Part shown: piece by piece, positions 56,712 to 64,000 of the stretch
How positions within the stretch are numbered: position 1 is the stretch's first letter
Layout of the letters: each line of letters opens with the position of its first letter
From: Syncephalis plumigaleata
Lineage: Eukaryota; Zoopagomycota; Zoopagomycetes; Zoopagales; Piptocephalidaceae
Direction of reading: 5' to 3'
Assembly: GCA_025201365.1 (NCBI GenBank)
Contig: JAIXMF010000002.1
Span: 62,001-126,000, forward strand
Length of the DNA stretch: 64,000 nt
Notes under the pieces: model-generated
Seen by the model: the letters and a program-made list of their open reading frames with translations, nothing else
Told to the model about the DNA's origin: nothing
The model's database searches: none
Made by a program: the position numbers and the translations under genes

Positions 56712-59418
56712 TTAAAGTTGCGCAACTAGCGGTTCTTGTAGTTTTGTGCGTACCATATCGACCTGTGACTGAGTAAGACCGCAACTACAAAGATACGCCT
56801 CGACTCCTTGATATTGCTCGCGTAACAAAGCAATTGTTCCAGCCATACAACCCGGTCTATTGACATACACACATATACATACGCTTAATATCTATCATAT
56901 TGCAGTGTCTATTTTTCTTTACTTACGGTGTACCCAATACAGCAATTGCTTGTTCCTCGCTTATACTACCATTGGACAGTTTGGTAATCTTACCAATTGC
57001 ATAGTCCGATGCTAATACATATACATATGCATACATCATTCATCCAAAAAGAGAGAAACAATTAGTTAAAAGCAATGTAATCTACAGATAGATACTTACG
57101 TGGTGCCAAAGTGGCAGTCAACCCGTAATCCCAACAGATGTGATTCTCATCGACACCCGCTAGTAATTGGAATATCATCGCTACTATTCCGGTACGATCC
57201 TTGCCAGCCGAGCAGTTAAAAGCAAATGGACGGCCATCCTGTAGGATGTACTCGCAAATACGCTTGAATACATGTTGACCACTCTCCAAAATGGATGCAT
57301 ATGCTATCATTGTCAAAATGTCAGTTAATCACACCTATACCTCTGCTTATCGCTTACCTTTAATGAATCCTTCACTACCCTCCGTATAAAGCTGCCATCG
57401 TTTGGCTAGTTCCGTGGGTGAGTACTCGCCAACACTGAATACCGGCAAATGCTCCACTACAATTGATCCTACATCTCTGATAATAGAAATATATTAACAT
57501 ACACATACATATATGATTGTTTGCTTAGTCTCTAATATTACCCGTGTGGCTTGCGTTCAACTTCAATATCGGAACGTAAATCAAATATCCTGGCAATACC
57601 AAGTTGCATTAACGTGTCACGACCATTTCGCGTAATTTCTGATAGCCTGCATCATCATTATTCACAAGTTATTATTGAGTAATTGACAATCGTATTATTG
57701 GTATTGTGGCACACTTACTCTGCACAACGGAAGCCATAACGTGCACGCATCCATCGACCGTATCTTGTGGGATAGCCGCCCATATCGCGAAAGTTCCTTA
57801 CACCCTCGACTGGAATAACTCGTGACGCGGTAGTTTGTCGTAAACGAGGATGAATGTACACGCCTGGAACAGCTGTGGCAGTCGGTGAACGTACAGGTGT
57901 ACCACGAATACCTCCACTCAATTCTATTATATTATCCGGTTGATGTGATAGTGTGACGAGTGCACCAGTCTCGCCGAATGTGCCAAGTTCACATGTAGTA
58001 GCATTTTCATGATCAAATGGAGGTGGCATGTCATCCTCATGACGCGTATGACTCTCCGCTTGCTGCTGCTTCTTTTCCAATGCATTGATCCATTTGTTAT
58101 GATCGGCAAATGGCGAATCAGCCGAGCCAACTAGATCAAAGTAGCGTGTAACTACCGTAGATACTTGACCAAAGTAGCCTTTATAGTTATGATCTGCACC
58201 GGTTATTAAGTGAAGTGTATGTGTTGGGATAAGATTGGCGAAATTAACGGCATTACTGATAGGAACAACCTATGTATCATTATCATTATTATTACTGCTA
58301 CTATTGCTATTACTAGTCTACTACTTACATTATCTTCTGTGCCATGAATAGTAAGTACTGATACTCGAGGTGACATGCTCATAACTAGAACGTAATTAAA
58401 TGTTACTACCATTGCAATAAACAACGATCATCATCATCATCATTATCAAATTACCTGCAGACATATCGTATAATGGAATTCTGGCTGCATCTCTTGCTGT
58501 TATTGTGTAGGATACCGTTCGTCCACCAGCCGTAAAACTACTTTCTAATGGATTCTAGTAAAGAGTAAGTATCATCATAGTATCATCATCATCAATATTA
58601 ATACACTCCTACCTCTTTCAGCATATCCAATTGCTCATTAGTCGGTGCAGTATCCGAGAAATCAAACCGTGCACTTATATTAACAACGTGTGGTACTTTA
58701 TCACCATGGAGTACAGCATATGACAGAGCAGCTACTGCGCCTATATAACAATTATTATTGTTGTTATTTTACTAACTATTATCATTTACCTCGTGAATGA
58801 CCAATAATACCGTAGACTTCATATTGATGCTTGTTGATCAAATAGTCGACGGCACACTTCAAATCATTAATTTCTCCCTGTGATTGATGATACATCGTCA
58901 TTAGCATATCATATTTACAATATCGCTCATTCTATCTTACAGTAAAGCCATCCAATATAAATTCTCCTTCACTGCCGCCATTGCCGCGGAAATCAAATCG
59001 AAATGTATCATATGGCAATTCTCTCGCGAGTTTAGGCAAAAACAAATAGTTCTTATGGCCTTATGTCACGATTGTATCAGTAACCAAGCTATAGACCACG
59101 AAGATGTTCCTATTATTCACGCAATGGCAACTCACCTTGATAGCCATGACATAGAATGATCACTCGCTTCTTAGCAGGTCCATCGAGTACTTGACCTGTG
59201 ATACGTGACCTCGTACACAGTGTACCCGCCAATAGATGGCCCTCATCGTTCGTGAACGTGTACGGCGTCTCGTGATAGCCGATCAAGTTACGATATCCAT
59301 TGTCCAACACGACATATTCGTCACCGTCCTCCAAGCGACTTTTTGAACTCTGCGGTTTCTGCGACTCGATACTACTAGTAGTAGCTGTAGCTGCAGTAGT
59401 AGTAGTAGATTCGGTCAT
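56712..59418 (-). CDS. Alpha/beta-hydrolase fused to a tyrosine phosphatase (Y_phosphatase3 type)
   Basis: One gene in about twelve exons, all joining in phase. The start is MTESTTTTAATATTSSIESQ (59418). The N-terminal hydrolase has VIILCHGYQGHKNYLF, FRFDFRGNGGSEGEF, the nucleophile elbow IIGHSRG (split by an intron at 58789), LTIHGTEDN with the Asp, and LITGADHNYKGYFGQVST with the His. One exon (58268-57719) then runs without break from the hydrolase His through a linker (EKKQQQAESHTRHED) into the phosphatase start, VIPVEGVRNFRDMGGYPTRY. Further exons give IARIFDLRSDIEVERKPHG and the P-loop FNCSAGKDRTGIVAM (57215-57180). The C-terminus is AYLCSCGLTQSQVDMVRTKL, with the stop at 56714-56712. 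Both active sites look complete. Substrates are unknown. Confidence 0.85.
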
Positions 59419-60461
59419 TTTGTATTTCAAATGTAGGCGGAGAAGGGTGAATAAGTAGCGTTCGTAGTTAGTTGTTGTCGTTAATAGAATAGAACGGCGC
59501 TTATAACGGTAAAAATGACTTGGTAAATGAAGTGAGAACTAGCGGTGTTTTAGCGGTACATTATCGGCAAGAAATAAGCCGATCAAATGAGGAACGAGTT
59601 GAAACGGAATTCCTCATCCGTCCACTCAATCGACACTTGAACTGATCCATCTTATTATTATGACATTCATGAATCCCTTCTACAACTGCCATTGATTTCT
59701 GTATTTATCGGTCATCCTACTCTGATGTCTATATCATACACACACACGTAATATCATTCTAAGGGGAACACAATTACGATTATTACTAGTATTATTAGCA
59801 ATGCAGTCTATCACGTCTTTTCCTCATGTTCCGCAAGCTGTTAAGCTACAATGAACTATACCGACAACCTATTAATATTCATGAAACACAAACACAAACA
59901 CATATTCGTACAGTTGGGATTGTCCTAGCATAAAGTTATGGCTCAACCAGCTACTACTACTTCTACTACCAATGATGTGCCTATGGTGGCAGTTATGCTA
60001 ACAAGTGAACATCCATAATAATGCAGCGTTTCTTCATTATCACCAATGGCTGTAGATGTTGTCCAACCATGTGTTTAATCATAGCATGCGTTATCCCATG
60101 TAATCAATGGCATTCCTGTGTGTGTAACCTTTTACGCATGCTTCGTCTTCAGCTCAAGTGCACAACGATAGTCGCCGTCAATCCGTTCACTCTAATAACC
60201 TTAACACCCTTTTCCTCTCCCCTTCTCTATGTCTGCCGCTCTCCCTAGTATTATCTTGTAGTTACCTTTATCGCTGTTATATTGTTATTACTATTATACT
60301 GTTATTATTGTTATTGCTATTAGTTTGAACCGTCGATTGTTTATTATATCAAGATATCGTTTCTCGTGTAATAATTGCTCAGTAGTTCGTCTGGATTTAT
60401 TGGTATCAGCTGGCCCATTGTCTCCTATTGTTTCTAACCATCACCACCACCACCACCGTTA
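59419..60461. promoter_or_regulatory. Divergent upstream region of the hydrolase-phosphatase (-) and 7TM gene (+)
   Basis: About 1.04 kb between outward-facing starts. It contains TTAT/TACT-rich stretches near 60270-60330 and a CAC repeat just before 60461. The open frame at 60021-60248 shows no gene-like features. Confidence 0.45.
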
Positions 60462-62637
60462 ATGGCAAAGTTACCCGCATTTTCTTTGATTCAGTCTAGC
60501 AGATATTACTACAATGGATTGGTGGTAGCATTGTTGATGGTTACCTTATATTGGACAAGTGTATCTGCCAGTATTATCATTCACAATAACAACAACAATA
60601 GCAGCAGCACTTTACAACTGCCAACGTATAGTTTTTTCCAATATACTCAAAAACCATTTCAACACAGTGGCCTTGCCGTTCTATTGAATTTCACCACTGA
60701 CTGCAAGCTTGAAACACCAAGTAATCGTACACTCGCTAACACGAATACTACCACTGGATTGGTGGCGGTGGTTAATAACAATATTTACAAATCATCATGT
60801 GATTCGTTCAATGAGGTAAGTAATACTGTCATCGTCCATCTCACTTGATTTAAATTGTATATGACCAATCATTGTTTAGGTAGCTACCGAGGTATACAAC
60901 TCACGTCCTACACTCGAGGAACTCGGTTATCCCAGACTTACGACCATTGTACTCGTATCACCACGGTCACCCGATTCAGCAGGTGGACCGGCCGATAAGT
61001 TTTGCACATTGGATGCCGACTACAGCTGCTATGAACCGCCCTTATTTGCCAGGCAAGCTGTTACCGATCCCGACGCTGAATCGGTACTCGGTAATAGCAC
61101 CGATGCATCAGGCGATGTTCCTATGGTGTTCATGAACAAACATGATGGCGGTATACTTGTGGAACAACTGACCAAGGAACCAGTAATGGTGACCATTAAT
61201 TCCGGTGAGTAGTACTACCTACACGTCAAATGTATCATTATCAGTATTTGTTGATCCCCATCTATATATACACAGAGTATGGAAGTTGGAATGATTATTT
61301 CCTCTCAAAAGGCTGGATAATAGGCAGATGGGTCATTTTCGGTCTGGTAAGTAGTAGTAGTAGTAGTAGTAGTAGTAGCAATTATGGCTTATTATACTCA
61401 TACTCGCTTGCTAGAATGATCTTGTGGTTCTAGTGGCTATTCAGCAACTGGTGACCAAGTATAATTCCGGCTATGGTTCCGGAAGAATTATTCGTAATTG
61501 CGGACTGGCCTTTATCATTATCGGTGGTGCATGTAAGTACAAGCGTATTCGATGGGATATCTTCTTCTCGTCTAATGACATCGTGTCTGTTTTGTAGTTT
61601 ACGCCGCTGGTTGCACCATGGGAGTACTTCGACCGGCTCATCGTGCCTTGAGCGATACTTCCACTTTAATATCTTCATTTTCTATCCTATTACTATTGTA
61701 TCTTTGGTAGGTGATCCAACTATGATGATGACATTTACAGAACAGTTGTTCATCATGTTTGTAACTAATCGAATAATGCAGGATCACTTCCTTACCCACT
61801 GCACGTAATTGGCATCGTAGCTCGATTATCATTACTGGTGGTTTTGTCGGACTTCTCGACATTATCGTATGCGGTGTGCATATCGCGCATATTCCCGCCT
61901 CCTTTAGTTCGGATCATGTCGCGTACAGTTTTACACAAATGGATACAGCTTTAGGCCTAGTGCTTATTACAATCTATCTTATTATCGGTAGGAATATATA
62001 TCGACTTTATTTCGGGCTAATACGCAATCATCTAACGTCATTTTACTTAGTCGTTCATTACTTTCGTAGTTATAAGAAAATCAACATGACAGGAGCAATG
62101 AAACGAACTACCCTCAAGGTAAGTTGTAGCAACGTAGTTTAATAATATATATATTCAATACCCATACTAATTACACTGTTCGTTGTTGATTAGCTTTCAA
62201 TCATCACCTTATTGATCATGATAACATGGCTAGCCGTGCATGTCACAACCTACTCGTACATTACACCGTTGGCGCACACGCCTGCTCATTCAATGGCTCT
62301 TCAATTCGTGCGCGCTTGCTTTTTTACAACTCGACAGGCATTACTGCTAATGGGATTCTCCATTGACATTAACTGCAGCGGTAGTGCGAATAACACACAG
62401 ACACAACGAGATGTTGCACGTCTTAATATTGCATCGTTGGACACGCATCGATTTGGCGATACGAGTGGACCGAATTCAGCCTCAACCGACGTCGTTACAC
62501 CTGTCTCCCCCGTAGGCACATACTCCTCGCGATCAGCCCTTCGTAATTCTAGGAGGGGACGCGACAATGATATGATAGACATTTTGTACGATGACAAGTT
62601 GGCCAATATTCCCGCCTTTATTTCAATGCGCAAGTAA
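60462..62637 (+). CDS. Putative seven-transmembrane receptor-like protein
   Basis: An N-terminal signal or first hydrophobic segment (NGLVVALLMVTLYWTSVSA) precedes an extracellular domain of about 210 residues with N-glycosylation sites and paired Cys (FCTLDADYSCYE). Seven hydrophobic helices follow: GRWVIFGLNDLVVLVAIQQL, CGLAFIIIGGAFYAAGCTMG, ISSFSILLLLYLW, IIITGGFVGLLDIIVCGV, ALGLVLITIYLIIG, IITLLIMITWLAVHVTTY and LQFVRACFFTTRQALLL. A Ser/Thr-rich tail with ASLDTHRFGDTSGPNSAS ends FISMRK at 62635-62637. Exons join in phase with no frame error. Introns lie at 60816-60879, about 61204-61275, 61348-61414, 61533-61597, about 61708-61779 and about 62119-62193. The layout is receptor-like. I recognise no named family, and ligand and G-protein coupling are unknown. 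Confidence 0.6.
61350..61379. repeat. (AGT)n microsatellite at a splice donor
   Basis: About nine AGT copies begin within the donor GTAAGTAGT of a 7TM-gene intron. Confidence 0.85.
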
Positions 62638-62825
62638 ATAAAATATCTAGTAAATTAGTGCTGTTTTTGTAATAGAAATTAAGGTTATTATTTGTTGACA
62701 TCTAACAAACAAAGAAAAATGACGATGATGATGAGCATCAGAGAATTGCAAGTTGAATATTCAGACAAGCGCGAGAAAAAAGAATCGATGCCACTTGAGC
62801 GTACTTTATCGTGAATACGCCCTTG

Positions 62826-64000
62826 TTAAAATGGTCGATTAGGATCCACAAGTAAACTAAGATTAACGTGATTTCCTTGCTGGCGATTTGCCCTTCCTAC
62901 GATTGAACGACGTGATACCGCTACAACAGAGGGCCGACGTTCATCTCCATATGAAAATGGATGCTTTATACGTAGCGACTCCGTGGAGGCATTGTTCCTT
63001 TGATAGGGGGTGTGGCACTATCAAGGGCAAAATACCTTTCCATTTCCTCCTCGGTTACTCTTATGCGTAAGAAACCGATGATTGACACACTTCTTAATAT
63101 TAGGACAAGCTGGTAAAATATAATGATATAAAATAGGGATGTTGGACGTCTAGCTAATGGCTTGAAGGAGTACAGCGTGGTAAGCAGCAGCAATAACAGT
63201 TGTGTCAATGCTTGCGATACACTCAGCAGGATCAACTACGATAATAATGATAGCATTAGTAAATCAACAAAAGATGTTCAACTCGGCTAGTTTACCCTTC
63301 GTATTGCCCTACGCGTTTGTCCGCTAAGTGCATAGCTACACCATTTCCGATAGAATGCAACGCCTAACAATAATAATAGTTCAGCAGGTATGCTACTCTA
63401 TACTAATATCCATTCAATTAAATTACCGTAGGAACCAAAGAATACAATGTAAATCAATGAGGAAGCAGCGTTCGCACTCGATGTAATGATGGTTTCGAGC
63501 CATTGAAGATTAAATAAATTTGGTAGGTTCATCATGTTGATGATAGCAGTCATCATGATTAATACGCTAGCTATAGCTATCATGCAATAGCAACAGCGTC
63601 GCCATATTAGCGAAAAGTAGGGCAGTCGTATCAGCCTAGATCGAATGTTAGAACAATTAGATACGCATGATCTACTCACCATAACACCGCCAGTGTAATT
63701 AATCCAAGGTTGGCGGTTATCTCGCCTACAATGTAGAAAATACCGCGGGTTAATTCAAGCAGTTTCAATGGTGGATACACAATCTGGCCTAATAGTATAA
63801 TCCGTTAGTATTATTTTACTATGCAAAAGTGTTCTGCAAATACTTACATGCCGAAGAGATAATAACGAATGAGTAGGCCATATTTTTACAGTTGAAATGA
63901 AACTCTTTCCATAAGAATAGTTGAAATATTCGGAAAAATCCTATAAATAAAATGACGGCATTCTATCGTATTGCAGGAAGAATCAACATTTGCCCATTTT
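62826..64000 (-). CDS. Putative multi-pass (7TM-type) membrane protein, 5' end beyond the window
   Basis: Exons read from the right edge: 63940-63848 (FRIFQLFLWKEFHF then AYSFVIISSA), 63788 onward (VYPPLKLLELTRGIFYIVGE and ANLGLITLAVLW), then RCCYCMIAIASVLIMMTAII and SSANAASSLIYIVFFGSYG, then a basic loop (LSGQTRRAIRR). The last exon has LTQLLLLLLTTLYSF and LFYIIIFYQLVLILRSVSII. At least six hydrophobic segments are visible, and more lie off the edge. The cytoplasmic tail ends NLSLLVDPNRPF at the stop 62828-62826, with one frame change near 62985. It lies tail to tail with the 7TM gene at 60.5-62.6 kb, 190 bases apart. I see no alignable similarity between the two, so a paralogue relation is not shown. 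Confidence 0.55.

Noticed and set aside
1-64000. Retroelements, DNA transposons, LTRs or viral genes
   Set aside because: No reverse transcriptase, integrase, transposase or capsid motifs, and no long direct or inverted terminal repeats, were noticed on either strand.

Overview
The window reads as nuclear DNA of a fungus. Coding sequence is split by many short introns, mostly 50-90 bases, with GTAAGT-type donors and YAG acceptors. Stops are standard. The recognisable genes are fungal housekeeping or signalling genes: NAD-dependent glycerol-3-phosphate dehydrogenase, cytochrome b5/acyl-CoA dehydrogenase, eIF4B, RIC1, uS15 (RPS13), glutathione reductase, a CDC25-type RasGEF, a CASTOR-like ACT protein, a Pcs60-like acyl-CoA synthetase and a HAL4/HAL5-family kinase. 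Moderate GC, dense introns, and animal-type genes such as CASTOR and a BORCS7-like protein suggest an early-diverging lineage. A Zoopagomycota-like or Mucoromycota-like fungus is my guess and is not proven by the sequence.

Layout. 0-6 kb, minus strand: the first exon of glycerol-3-phosphate dehydrogenase, the b5/acyl-CoA dehydrogenase and eIF4B. 6.6-11.5 kb, plus strand: RIC1 in about 28 exons. 11.8-20.9 kb, minus strand: an unknown gene, a broken-looking small secreted cysteine-rich locus, two large low-complexity proteins, an orphan exon and a small secreted protein. 21.8-22.7 kb: RPS13 and a tRNA-Asn. 23.4-28.2 kb, minus strand: a secreted chitin-binding/LPMO-like protein, a BORCS7-like protein and a long disordered protein. 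28.3-30.8 kb: gene-poor and rich in simple repeats. 30.8-38.7 kb: glutathione reductase (minus) diverging from the SH3-WW-WW-RasGEF gene (plus). 39.2-52.5 kb, minus strand: a coiled-coil protein ending in a W2 domain, a secreted 8-Cys protein, the CASTOR-like gene, the acyl-CoA synthetase and the HAL-type kinase. 53.6-64 kb: an interrupted membrane-protein locus, a repetitive Thr/Ala/Gly secreted protein, an alpha/beta-hydrolase fused to a tyrosine phosphatase, and two multi-pass membrane proteins arranged tail to tail.

How the genes relate. There is no operon or obvious gene cluster. Themes that recur are nutrient and Ras/TOR signalling (CDC25-type RasGEF, CASTOR-like, HAL kinase, possible receptors), endomembrane traffic (RIC1, BORCS7-like), and at least five secreted proteins. 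That secreted set would suit a fungus living on or in other organisms, but this is inference.

Quality caveat. Nearly every long conserved gene is interrupted by one to five single-base frame changes, often at short homopolymers, while the protein continues in another frame. This looks like uncorrected long-read indel error in a draft assembly, not gene decay. Gene spans are therefore more reliable than any single translated frame.

No retrotransposon, DNA transposon, CRISPR array or viral element was recognised.
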